From NCBI RefSeq assembly GCF_910585425.1, contig NZ_CAJUCP010000013.1, positions 59,166 through 108,785 on the forward strand: a stretch of 49,620 bases of DNA. The letters are read 5' to 3'. This document shows positions 1-6,708 of this stretch, piece after piece (position 1 is the first letter of the stretch; the number at the start of each line of letters is the position of its first letter). The position numbers and the translations under genes were made by a program. The stretch is from an uncultured Acetatifactor sp. (GTDB lineage: Bacteria > Bacillota > Clostridia > Lachnospirales > Lachnospiraceae). The notes beneath the pieces were generated by a model. It was not told the origin of the DNA and did not search any database. It saw nothing but the letters and a program-made list of their open reading frames with translations.

Positions 1-205
1 GTGCCCCAGAGGAATTACGGACGCGCCCTCTGCGGCCGGAAGTCCTCTGAGAGTGCCTGGGTACTGGGCGAATCATTGCGGGACTGGAATAAAAAACAGC
101 AATGATTCGTCCAGTGCCCCAGAGGAATTACGGACGCGCCCTCTGCGGCCGGAAGTCCTCTGAGAGTGTTTGGGTACTGGGCGAATCATTGTGGGACTGG
201 AATAA
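1..205. repeat. 92-bp direct repeat, two copies (1-92 and 114-205)
   Basis: Bases 1-92 recur at 114-205 with three substitutions (CC to TT in the GAGTG..TGG segment, and one C to T near the end), giving a 113-bp period. Each copy contains an imperfect stem whose arms begin AGAGGA and end TCCTCT. The second copy ends just ahead of the rnfB ribosome binding site. No coding sense is evident. Its position between rnfB and the presumed upstream rnf genes (outside the window) suggests an intergenic repeat that duplicated in place. The first copy may extend beyond the window edge, so the true number of units is unknown. Confidence 0.85.
63..115. repeat. 17-bp inverted repeat between the two direct-repeat copies
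   Basis: Bases 63-79 (ACTGGGCGAATCATTGC) are complementary to 99-115 with one mismatch, with a 19-nt AT-rich loop. The stem links the end of repeat copy one to the start of copy two. As RNA it would form a stable hairpin in the leader of rnfB. No U-tract follows on the + strand, so an intrinsic terminator is unlikely; a processing or stabilising stem is possible. Confidence 0.65.
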
Positions 206-228
206 GAACTGGAATAAGGAGACGTGCG

Positions 229-1029
229 ATGAGCGTGACTGGTATTTTGACCGCCACTGCCGTGGTAGGCGTGGTAGGTATCTTCGTGGGGCTCTTCCTG
301 GGGGCAGCGGGGATCAAGTTCAGAGTGGATGTGGATGAAAAAGAGGAAGCCGTGCTGGCGGCGCTTCCGGGAAACAACTGCGGAGGCTGCGGCTATGCGG
401 GCTGCAGCGGCCTGGCCGCGGCCATAGCCAAGGGGGAGGCTCCAGTGAACGCCTGTCCCGTGGGCGGCGCTCCCGTGGGGGAGAAGATTGCGGCCATCAT
501 GGGCGTGGAGGCAGGGGCCTCGGAGAGAAAGGTGGCCTTCGTGGCCTGTATGGGGGACTGCGACAAGTCCAGACAGGACTATGATTACTATGGGGCGCAG
601 GACTGCCGGATGATGGGCTTCGTGCCCGGCGGCGGGCCCAAATCCTGCAACAGCGGCTGCCTGGGCTATGGCTCCTGCGTAAAGGCCTGCCCATTTGACG
701 CCATCCGTGTAGTAAACGGCGTGGCAGTGGTGGACAGGGAGAAGTGCAAGGCCTGCGGGAAGTGCGTGGAGGCCTGCCCCAAGCATCTGATTTCCCTGAT
801 TCCCTATGACGCGAAATATGTGGTGGCCTGCAGCTCTAAGGACAAGGGGCCCGTGACCATGAAGGCCTGCGAGGTGGGCTGCATCGGCTGTGGGCTGTGC
901 GCAAGGAACTGTCCCAGCCAGGCTGTGGAGGTGAAGGACTTCCACGCCGCGATCGATCAGGAAAAGTGCACCGGGTGCGGAGCCTGTGCGGAGAAATGCC
1001 CCAAGAAGTGCATCCTGCCAAGGACGTGA
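229..1029 (+). CDS. rnfB: RnfB, ferredoxin-binding Fe-S subunit of the Rnf ion-translocating complex
   Basis: RnfB accepts electrons from reduced ferredoxin and passes them into the membrane Rnf complex, which reduces NAD+ and pumps Na+ or H+. The 266-residue protein has an N-terminal membrane anchor (about residues 5-28). An Fe-S domain follows with C51, C54, C59 and C76 (CGGCGYAGC motif). Then come four ferredoxin-like cysteine clusters (CLGYGSCVKACP, CKACGKCVEACP, CIGCGLCARNCP, CTGCGACAEKCP), the expanded clostridial RnfB layout. I start at the ATG at 229 because AAGGAG lies seven bases upstream; a longer open frame from 166 runs through the repeat and would put charged residues before the anchor. 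The rest of the operon (rnfCDGEA) is presumably upstream of the window. The leader carries a duplicated repeat, which is unusual inside this operon. Confidence 0.95.
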   Translation: MSVTGILTATAVVGVVGIFVGLFLGAAGIKFRVDVDEKEEAVLAALPGNNCGGCGYAGCSGLAAAIAKGEAPVNACPVGGAPVGEKIAAIMGVEAGASERKVAFVACMGDCDKSRQDYDYYGAQDCRMMGFVPGGGPKSCNSGCLGYGSCVKACPFDAIRVVNGVAVVDREKCKACGKCVEACPKHLISLIPYDAKYVVACSSKDKGPVTMKACEVGCIGCGLCARNCPSQAVEVKDFHAAIDQEKCTGCGACAEKCPKKCILPRT

Positions 1030-1099
1030 AGCGGGAGTTGAGTTTATGGAAGAATTTTGGAAGGAACCATGTTTTTGAAGAAGAAAGGAGGCGAGGATT

Positions 1100-2212
1100 G
1101 TGAAGATGCCGGAGGATTTTGACGATCGCTCCAGCCTGGCGCCCACGGTGGTGATGTCCATTCTGGCGGTGACCGCTTTTGTGGCGCTGATCCTGGTGGC
1201 CATGCTGTTCCTGAACCAGAAGCCGAAGAACAGCGCGGCGTCCAGGGGCTCCAAGCAGGCAAATTCCGTACAGGCAGCACAGGAGGCCGCGTCCCCCGTG
1301 ATTATATACCCTGAGACGGACGAACTGGTGGGCGGAAGCGAGCTGCATCCGGATGATTTCGACTTCTGGGACATGTATCCCGAGGAGACGGAGACGCCGC
1401 AGCCCACGGAAGAGCCGGAGGAGACGACAGCGCCGGAGGACGATCCGTCCACGGACGGAAAGCACACGCTGGTGCAGTACGCGGACGGAAAGGAAGAGTG
1501 GGTCCTGATCAGCCCCTATCTGCCCAAGCATGACTATGATTTCACGAAGCTGGTGTGCCAGTCGGATCTGATGAAATATTACGAGAACGGCAAGCAGGTG
1601 TCCTATACCGGGGTGGATATCTCCAAGTTCCAGGATTATGTGGATTTCGTGAAGGTGAAGAAGGCCGGGATAGATTTCGTCATGATTCGGCTGGGGGCGA
1701 GAGGCTATGGCACGGGACAATTGATCCTGGACGAGTATTTCCAGGACAACATCAAACGGGCCACGGACGCGGGCCTTCAGGTGGGGGTCTATTTCTACTC
1801 CCAGGCCATCTCCGAGGCCGAGGCCATAGAGGAGGCGAACATGGTGCTGGAGAACCTGGGGGAGTACACCGTCAGCTATCCGGTGGCCTATGACATGGAG
1901 CGGGTGGAGAACGACACCGCCAGGACGGATGTCCTGACCAGGGACGAAAAGACCGCTATAGCGAAGGCTTTCATGGACACCATTGCCGCCGCGGGCTACA
2001 AGACCATGCTCTACGGCAACAAGGAGTGGCTGATCAAGGAAATCGACATGTCGAAGCTGACGGCCTATGATGTGTGGCTGTCCCAGGCGGCGGACATTCC
2101 GGACTATCCGTACCGGTTCTCCATGTGGCAGTACAGCTATGAGGGCTTCGTGGACGGCATCACGGGATATGTGGACATGAACATCAGTTTTGTCAATTAC
2201 GCGGAGAAATAA
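1100..2212 (+). CDS. Membrane-anchored GH25 lysozyme (N-acetylmuramidase)
   Basis: The protein probably cleaves the beta-1,4 MurNAc-GlcNAc bond of peptidoglycan outside the cell. It has 370 residues and starts with GTG at 1100, eight bases after AAAGGAGG. A single transmembrane segment (about 16-40) is followed by a long acidic, Pro/Thr-rich linker (about 45-130) and a GH25 barrel (about 165-370). Family landmarks are the strand-1 aspartate in GVDISKFQ (D173), the DxE pair in AYDMER (D265, E267) and a C-terminal strand with VDMNIS. It follows rnfB by 70 bases but is functionally unrelated. A short hairpin at 2219-2235 (CCGGGA/TCCCGG) lies just after the stop and may be a weak terminator. The acidic linker suggests display through the wall. 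The exact linkage specificity cannot be read from the sequence. Confidence 0.9.
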   Translation: MKMPEDFDDRSSLAPTVVMSILAVTAFVALILVAMLFLNQKPKNSAASRGSKQANSVQAAQEAASPVIIYPETDELVGGSELHPDDFDFWDMYPEETETPQPTEEPEETTAPEDDPSTDGKHTLVQYADGKEEWVLISPYLPKHDYDFTKLVCQSDLMKYYENGKQVSYTGVDISKFQDYVDFVKVKKAGIDFVMIRLGARGYGTGQLILDEYFQDNIKRATDAGLQVGVYFYSQAISEAEAIEEANMVLENLGEYTVSYPVAYDMERVENDTARTDVLTRDEKTAIAKAFMDTIAAAGYKTMLYGNKEWLIKEIDMSKLTAYDVWLSQAADIPDYPYRFSMWQYSYEGFVDGITGYVDMNISFVNYAEK

Positions 2213-2270
2213 ATCCGCCCGGGAGGACTTCCCGGACTTTCTCAAGTCATTTTTCATAAAAAAGAGCGAA

Positions 2271-2334
2271 AATGCCTGTACGATAGATCTATTTCTGAGA
2301 GTTGTCTCATATATTGATATATCGGACAGGCATT
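2271..2334. repeat. 64-nt near-perfect palindrome (30-bp arms, GTTG loop)
   Basis: Arms 2271-2300 and 2305-2334 are complementary at 25 of 30 positions around a 4-nt loop. The outer 15 bp (AATGCCTGTxCGATA) have a single mismatch. It fills most of the gap between the GH25 gene and the SleB-type gene. No U-run follows it. It could be a small palindromic (REP or MITE-like) element or a leader hairpin; no second copy was noticed in the window. Confidence 0.7.
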
Positions 2335-2371
2335 TCAGAATCAATATCAACTTGAGAAAGGGATTGAAGGG

Positions 2372-3046
2372 ATGTATAAGAGAGCGTTAAGTCTTCTGGT
2401 GCTGGGAAGTTTTCTGTTCATGGCCAGTTTCCTGTGCGTGAAGAGCATAGACAGGATACAATTATGCTCCGAGCCGGTGCAGATGCTGAAGCTGGAACTG
2501 GAGCAGCTGGAGGAAAAGGCCAAGGCCATGGAGGAGCGGGCGATCCTGGAGGCCAGGCAGGACCCCGGGAACCCGGAGAAGGGGCTTGGGATTCTGGACA
2601 TTGCCGTGTCCGGGCAGCGGGTGGTGGACTATGGGATGATAGAACACACGCTTGCCTACGACCTGCCGGACGAGGAGCTGGACGCTCTGCTCCGCATCGT
2701 GGAGGCGGAGGCCGGGAACGAGGACGAGGACGGGAAGCTTTTGGTGGCCAATGTGGTGCTGAACCGGATGGATTCGGAGCTGTTCCCGGATACGGTGACA
2801 GGGGTGGTGCTGCAGAAGGAGAAGGGCATATCCCAGTTCTCCCCGGTGGCCAACGGGAGCTTCTACAGGGTGAAGGTCAGCGAGGAGACGATCAGCGCCG
2901 TGGGCCGGGCCCTGATGGGGGAGGACATCTCCCAGGGCGCGCTCTATTTCGCGGCGCGGAAGTACGCGGACAGCGGGAAGATGAAGTGGTTCGACGAGAA
3001 CCTTACATACCTCTTTGTGCATGGGGGGCATGAGTTCTTTCGGTGA
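2372..3046 (+). CDS. Secreted cell wall hydrolase, SleB/Hydrolase_2 family
   Basis: The family includes spore-cortex-lytic SleB and related vegetative lytic transglycosylase-like enzymes. This protein has 224 residues. Residues 1-25 form a signal peptide or signal anchor. A heptad-like stretch follows (about 32-55, MLKLELEQLEEKAKAMEER), and the Hydrolase_2 domain fills about 100-224. Its characteristic start is LLRIVEAEAGNEDEDGK, with VANVVLNR following, and it ends with ALYF..W(F)..NL..LFVHGGHEFF. The glutamate in VEAEAG corresponds to the catalytic acid of the family. The ATG at 2372 has a modest AAAGGG site about nine bases upstream. The neighbouring gene is another peptidoglycan hydrolase, separated by a long palindrome. 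Without a peptidoglycan-binding domain it resembles CwlJ-type or vegetative members more than classical SleB; a role in spores is not shown. Confidence 0.88.
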   Translation: MYKRALSLLVLGSFLFMASFLCVKSIDRIQLCSEPVQMLKLELEQLEEKAKAMEERAILEARQDPGNPEKGLGILDIAVSGQRVVDYGMIEHTLAYDLPDEELDALLRIVEAEAGNEDEDGKLLVANVVLNRMDSELFPDTVTGVVLQKEKGISQFSPVANGSFYRVKVSEETISAVGRALMGEDISQGALYFAARKYADSGKMKWFDENLTYLFVHGGHEFFR

Positions 3047-3083
3047 CGGCATTTAAAATATTAAGATAATTGTATTTATTTGA

Positions 3084-3112
3084 TTGCATTTGCTTTCAAA
3101 AGAATGTATAAT
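3084..3112 (+). promoter_or_regulatory. Sigma-A-type promoter of the toxin-antitoxin operon
   Basis: TTGCAT at 3084-3089, a 17-nt spacer, and a perfect TATAAT at 3107-3112. The predicted start of transcription (about 3119) leaves a 45-nt leader before the antitoxin ATG at 3164. Confidence 0.75.
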
Positions 3113-3163
3113 GGTGACATCAAGGAACGGCATCATAATAGTATCGCGGAAGGAGATGGCACT

Positions 3164-3445
3164 ATGGCAAATTCATTGGTACAGTTCCGTACAGACGATG
3201 CAACGCGGAACGAAGCGGCTGACATCTGCGAGCGCCTGGGAATCGATTTGCCCACATACATGCGGATGTGCATTGCAAGGCTGATTCAGGAAAACGGTAT
3301 ACCTTTCAGCATGAAGCTTGAGAAGAAAACCGGGAACCGTGCGGTAGACGCTATGAAAGCCGCCAGCCGCATTGCGGAAGAAAATGGGATATCCGACATG
3401 TCATTGGAGGAAATCAACGCGGAAATCGCGGAAGCGAGGAAGTAG
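3164..3445 (+). CDS. RelB/DinJ-family antitoxin
   Basis: A 93-residue protein with an N-terminal ribbon-helix-helix signature: LVQFRTDDATRNEAADICERLGID, then LPTYMRMCI. This is typical of RelB/DinJ antitoxins, which bind operator DNA as dimers and use the C-terminal tail to neutralise the toxin. The tail here (about 60-93) is rich in Glu, Asp and Ala, as expected. The ATG at 3164 is chosen because AAGGAG lies about eight bases upstream and the RHH strand begins right after it; an upstream in-frame ATG at 3080 overlaps the promoter. The PIN-domain toxin starts 9 bases after the stop. Autoregulation through the promoter at 3084-3112 is expected for the family but not demonstrated. Confidence 0.88.
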   Translation: MANSLVQFRTDDATRNEAADICERLGIDLPTYMRMCIARLIQENGIPFSMKLEKKTGNRAVDAMKAASRIAEENGISDMSLEEINAEIAEARK

Positions 3446-3453
3446 GGCAATGT

Positions 3454-3924
3454 ATGAAATATTACGCAGTCATTGATACAAATGTACTTGTTTCCGCAAT
3501 GCTGAAATGGAATTCCATACCGGGCCATGTCATGGAGCTGGTGTTTGAAGGGCCGATTGTCCCTCTGCTGGACGAGCGCATTGTAAAGGAGTATCGAGAG
3601 GTGCTCGCACGTCCCAAATTCCATCTTACGGAGGATATCATTGAGGATGTACTGGAAAATATCGAAAGAAATGGAATTTATGTGGACGCAAAGCCCCTTG
3701 ATGTTGAACTGCCTGATTCAAAGGACATGATGTTCTACGAGGTGGTCATGGAGGAGCGCAGTATGCCGTCCCGCGCGAGGGGAGAGGCAGCGTGTGCAGA
3801 AAATTCATATCTTGTGACGGGAAATATAAAGCACTTTCCAGTGGAACGGTTTATCGTTACGCCAAGGGAGATGATGGATATCATCTTTGCCGACACTGAA
3901 GGTGGAAACCGGGTAATAAATTAA
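3454..3924 (+). CDS. PIN-domain ribonuclease toxin (COG1569-like)
   Basis: PIN toxins are Mg-dependent ribonucleases held inactive by their antitoxin. The 156-residue protein begins AVIDTNVLVSAML, with the first metal-binding aspartate D8, and contains the helix DERIVKEYREVL with the second acid. The PDSKDMMFYEVV and LVTGNIKHFP motifs are characteristic of this PIN subfamily. Between the last two motifs, where most relatives have only a short turn, there is a basic, Ala-rich stretch (ERSMPSRARGEAACAEN). It looks like a small insertion and may alter the active-site loop. The gene follows the RelB-type antitoxin by 9 bases, and a good terminator (3929-3958) closes the two-gene unit. RelB plus PIN is a known but non-canonical pairing, since RelB usually partners RelE. 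Confidence 0.87.
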   Translation: MKYYAVIDTNVLVSAMLKWNSIPGHVMELVFEGPIVPLLDERIVKEYREVLARPKFHLTEDIIEDVLENIERNGIYVDAKPLDVELPDSKDMMFYEVVMEERSMPSRARGEAACAENSYLVTGNIKHFPVERFIVTPREMMDIIFADTEGGNRVIN

Positions 3925-3928
3925 GGAC

Positions 3929-3958
3929 AGCATCTGTCAGGAACGGCAGGTGCTTTTT
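3929..3958 (+). terminator. Intrinsic terminator after the toxin gene
   Basis: Stem AGCATCTG (3929-3936) with CAGGTGCT (3947-3954), one G-U pair, a 10-nt loop and a T5 run immediately after. It starts five bases after the toxin stop codon. Confidence 0.75.
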
Positions 3959-4013
3959 GCATATGTCTGAAATTTTGTACAGATAGGACTGGAAATGAGC
4001 GGGAAAAAATGCT

Positions 4014-4114
4014 ATACTACATAACGCCAGAATGTACTGTACTGCACTGGCTAAACGTATATGGCTGGCGTTATGTAGTCAGGTTACTCGGAAATTTTAA
4101 CTGTTAAGCAGTAT
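4014..4114 (+). mobile_element. MITE-like palindromic element, copy A
   Basis: The element begins ATACTACATAAC and ends GTTAAGCAGTAT, terminal inverted repeats matching at 10 of 12 positions. Inside lies a perfect 15-bp inverted repeat (4016-4030 with 4065-4079, ACTACATAACGCCAG). A second copy occurs at 6593-6692 in the opposite orientation with the same architecture, so this is a dispersed family rather than a gene-specific structure. No coding capacity. The left end supplies a TATACT hexamer preceded by TGC (4010-4018), an extended -10, with TGGAAA 17 bases upstream (3990-3995); transcription of thrC may therefore start at the element boundary. Confidence 0.65.
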
Positions 4115-4202
4115 GTATCAGGGAAGATGGAAACAGACAGAAGCGGATAGGAACAGACGGAAAAAAGCGTTGAAAAGGAAAGGATAAGGCGGGCAAAAGC
4201 TT

Positions 4203-5768
4203 ATGGAAGTGTTATATAACAGCACGCGCAGCAGGGGAATTTCGATAAAGGCCTCCCAGGCGATATTACAGGGGCTTTCGGAGGACGGAGGGCTCTTCGT
4301 GCCGGACCATATCCCGGCCCTGGACAGGAGCCTGGAGGAGCTGGCGCAGATGGACTATCGTCAGGTGGCCATAGAAGTGATGAAGCTGTATCTGACGGAT
4401 TTTACGGAAGAAGAACTGAAGGGCTGCATCGAAAAAGCCTATGACGGGAAATTCGATACGGAGCGCATCGCGCCGCTGCGGGAGGCGGGAGGCGCGTATT
4501 ATCTGGAGCTGTTCCACGGCCCTACCATCGCCTTTAAGGATATGGCGCTGTCCATCCTGCCCCATCTGATGATTGCGGCGGCGCGGAAAAACAAGGTGAA
4601 AAACGAGATCGTCATCCTCACCGCCACCTCCGGGGACACCGGCAAGGCGGCTCTGGCAGGCTTCGCCGGCGTGGAGGGCACGCGGATCGTGGTGTTCTAT
4701 CCCAAGGACGGGGTCAGCGCCATCCAGGAGAAGCAGATGGTGACCCAGAAGGGGGAGAACACTTTGGTGGTGGGCATCCGCGGCAATTTCGATGACGCCC
4801 AGACCGGCGTGAAGCGGATTTTTGCAGACAAGGAGCTGGCGAAGGAGATGGAGGGAAAGGGCTTCCAGTTCTCCTCGGCGAACTCCATCAATATCGGCAG
4901 ACTGGTTCCTCAGATATGTTATTACGTATATGCCTACGGGACGCTGCTGAGAGAGGGAAAGATTGCGGCGGGCGAGGCGATCAACGTGGTGGTGCCCACA
5001 GGCAATTTCGGCAATATCCTTGCCGCGTTCTATGCCAAGAACATGGGCCTGCCCATCGGGAAGCTGATCTGCGCTTCCAATGAGAACAAGGTGCTCTATG
5101 ATTTCTTCCGCACAGGGGACTACGACAGGAACCGCGAGTTCGTGCTGACCAGCTCCCCGTCCATGGACATCCTGATTTCCAGCAACCTGGAGCGGCTGGT
5201 CTACCTCTCTGCCGGAAATGACGCGGACAGGAACCGGGCGTTCATGGAGTCGCTTGGCGGACAGGGAAGATATGAGATTACGGAGGACATGAAGGCGGCG
5301 CTTTCGGATTTTTATGGGAACTATGCCACAGAAAAAGAAGCGGCGGCTGAAATCCGCAGGCTCTACCAAGACTACGGATATGTCATTGATACCCACACGG
5401 CCGTGGCCTCCGGGGTGTACCGGAAATACGTGCAGGAGACAGGCGACATGGCAAAAGCCGTCATCGCCTCTACGGCCAGCCCCTATAAGTTTACCAGAAG
5501 CGTCATGAGCGCCATCGGCAGAGCGGACGGAGCGAAAGACGACTTCGAATTGGTGGATGAGCTGGCGAGGCTCTCCGGCGTGAAGGTGCCCCGGGCGGTG
5601 GAGGAAATCCGCACAGCGCCTGTCCTCCACGAGAAGCAGTGCGAGACAGCGCAGATGAAGGATGTGGTGAAAGAGTTCCTGGGAATATATACTGCGCATC
5701 GGTTGAATTTGCAGTGCGCCCAGACTGCAGACCGCCAGCCAGGTACTTTCCCGGGGACACCGCTGTAA
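4203..5768 (+). CDS. thrC: Threonine synthase
   Basis: A PLP-dependent enzyme that converts O-phosphohomoserine to threonine in the cytoplasm, the last step of the pathway. It has the microbial long-form layout: N-terminal YNSTRSRG and SEDGGLFVPD, the PLP lysine K112 in GPTIAFKDMAL, the phosphate-binding TATSGDTGKAAL, and SANSINIGRL further on. The normal end is at about residue 495 (VVKEFLGI). Here about 26 extra residues follow (YTAHRLNLQCAQ...), encoded by the left arm and loop of a hairpin that looks like the gene's own terminator; the TAA lies in the loop. This extension looks like loss of an original stop codon. The start at 4203 follows a loosely placed GGATAAGG. The gene stands alone between two palindromic elements and shares the interval with a LysM gene. 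Confidence 0.94.
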   Translation: MEVLYNSTRSRGISIKASQAILQGLSEDGGLFVPDHIPALDRSLEELAQMDYRQVAIEVMKLYLTDFTEEELKGCIEKAYDGKFDTERIAPLREAGGAYYLELFHGPTIAFKDMALSILPHLMIAAARKNKVKNEIVILTATSGDTGKAALAGFAGVEGTRIVVFYPKDGVSAIQEKQMVTQKGENTLVVGIRGNFDDAQTGVKRIFADKELAKEMEGKGFQFSSANSINIGRLVPQICYYVYAYGTLLREGKIAAGEAINVVVPTGNFGNILAAFYAKNMGLPIGKLICASNENKVLYDFFRTGDYDRNREFVLTSSPSMDILISSNLERLVYLSAGNDADRNRAFMESLGGQGRYEITEDMKAALSDFYGNYATEKEAAAEIRRLYQDYGYVIDTHTAVASGVYRKYVQETGDMAKAVIASTASPYKFTRSVMSAIGRADGAKDDFELVDELARLSGVKVPRAVEEIRTAPVLHEKQCETAQMKDVVKEFLGIYTAHRLNLQCAQTADRQPGTFPGTPL

Positions 5769-5783
5769 ATCCTGGCGGTCTGC
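5727..5783 (+). terminator. Hairpin overlapping the 3' end of thrC
   Basis: A perfect 12-bp inverted repeat, GCAGACCGCCAG (5727-5738) with CTGGCGGTCTGC (5772-5783), separated by 33 nt that contain the thrC stop codon (5766-5768). There is no U-run, so termination efficiency is doubtful. It overlaps the C-terminal extension of ThrC and lies 27 bases ahead of the next start codon. TATAAT at 5786-5791 could be a -10 for the LysM gene, but no convincing -35 precedes it. Confidence 0.5.
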
Positions 5784-5810
5784 GGTATAATCGGAAGTCA
5801 GGAGGAAACG

Positions 5811-6581
5811 GTGAAGAAAAGATGCCTGTTTTTAGGCTGTGCGTTTCTGTTCGGCCTGACGGCTCCCAATCAGTCCGCTTTGGCGCAGGATCGGTATGAA
5901 CAGGAGCGGACGGAAGTGGAAAATCTGCTCAGAGAATATTATGAGGCGTGCTCGGAGGGGGACTGGGAGCGGGCCGGGACTCTGATTGCCATGGAAAACC
6001 CTTATGCGGAAAAGACATTGGGGAAATGGGCAAAGGAATGCGGCTTGGAGCGGTATGATATCATTCGGACGGACGCATATCATCTTGAGACAGGCGACTG
6101 CTGGCTGGTCTGGGTGGAATACGATATGGCCGTGGAAGACATGGAGGCCGCCATACCGGGGGCTACGACCTATGTGCTCTGCAAGGGAAAAAACGGATGG
6201 GAGGATTGCACCGGCTCGGAATCCGCGGCTCTGGAGGATGAGGTCACGCAGGTCGCCTGGACGGATGAGTACATGGGCAGGATGGTGGACGTGGAGAGTC
6301 GGTATCTTGAAGTTCTTGAAAACCATCCTGAACTGGCGGAATGGGCCGATGCTTTGGCGGATTTGCTGAAACGCCGCAGGATGGAAGAGGCGGAGCAGGG
6401 AGAGGCTGACGCATCGGAGCGCTATATCGTGCAGGACGGCGACTGCCTGTGGAACATTGCCGAAGAGAAGCTTGGCAGGGGATCGGACTGGACAATTCTC
6501 TATGAGGAAAACAGGGATGCCATAGGGCACGATCCGAATCTGGTCCGGACAGGGACAGAACTGCTGATTACACATCAATAA
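5811..6581 (+). CDS. Secreted LysM-domain protein of unknown role
   Basis: A 256-residue exported protein starting with GTG at 5811, seven bases after AGGAGGAAA. Residues 1-25 form a signal peptide with a likely cut after SALA. The middle (about 28-170) contains EVENLLREYYEACSEGDWE and an all-alpha/beta region resembling NTF2-like or DUF-type extracellular domains seen in clostridial secreted proteins; I do not recognise it as a named family. A charged helix (about 172-205) leads to a C-terminal LysM (about 208-254: YIVQDGDCLWNIAEEKLG...GTELLI), which binds GlcNAc-containing peptidoglycan. It probably sits on the cell wall. It lies downstream of thrC but is not obviously connected with threonine synthesis. 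Palindromic element copy B follows 12 bases after the stop. Confidence 0.82.
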   Translation: MKKRCLFLGCAFLFGLTAPNQSALAQDRYEQERTEVENLLREYYEACSEGDWERAGTLIAMENPYAEKTLGKWAKECGLERYDIIRTDAYHLETGDCWLVWVEYDMAVEDMEAAIPGATTYVLCKGKNGWEDCTGSESAALEDEVTQVAWTDEYMGRMVDVESRYLEVLENHPELAEWADALADLLKRRRMEEAEQGEADASERYIVQDGDCLWNIAEEKLGRGSDWTILYEENRDAIGHDPNLVRTGTELLITHQ

Positions 6582-6592
6582 TACAGGAATCT

Positions 6593-6692
6593 ATACTGCT
6601 TAACGATTTCACTTGCCGTGAAATCAGACTGCATAACGCTGACCGGTTCAATCGCATGATCGCATTAGGCAGTATTCAGCGTTATGCAGTAT
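6593..6692 (-). mobile_element. MITE-like palindromic element, copy B (inverted relative to copy A)
   Basis: On the minus strand it aligns with copy A (4014-4114). The ends are ATACTGCTTAAC (6593-6604) and GCAGTAT, and there is a perfect 15-bp inverted repeat (6628-6642 with 6676-6690, ACTGCATAACGCTGA). It also has an 8-bp hairpin (GATTTCAC/GTGAAATC, 6605-6625) that copy A has lost. The two copies keep the stem sequence with compensating changes (A/G against C/T in the arms), which suggests selection on or copying of the paired structure. It ends 16 bases before the deoC start and would lie in its leader. Confidence 0.65.
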
Positions 6693-6708
6693 ATTTTGGA
6701 GGAACGAA

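Noticed and set aside
73..1467. Long minus-strand frame across rnfB and the GH25 gene
   Set aside because: Antisense to two well-supported genes, low-complexity Ser/Ala/His translation, no ribosome binding site.
2271..2334. tRNA or T-box interpretation of the long palindrome
   Set aside because: No cloverleaf arms, no T-box sequence and no conserved CCA end; it is a single continuous hairpin.
4014..4114. Riboswitch or threonine attenuator for thrC
   Set aside because: A second inverted copy precedes deoC, which is unrelated in pathway, so a dispersed element fits better than a threonine-specific leader.
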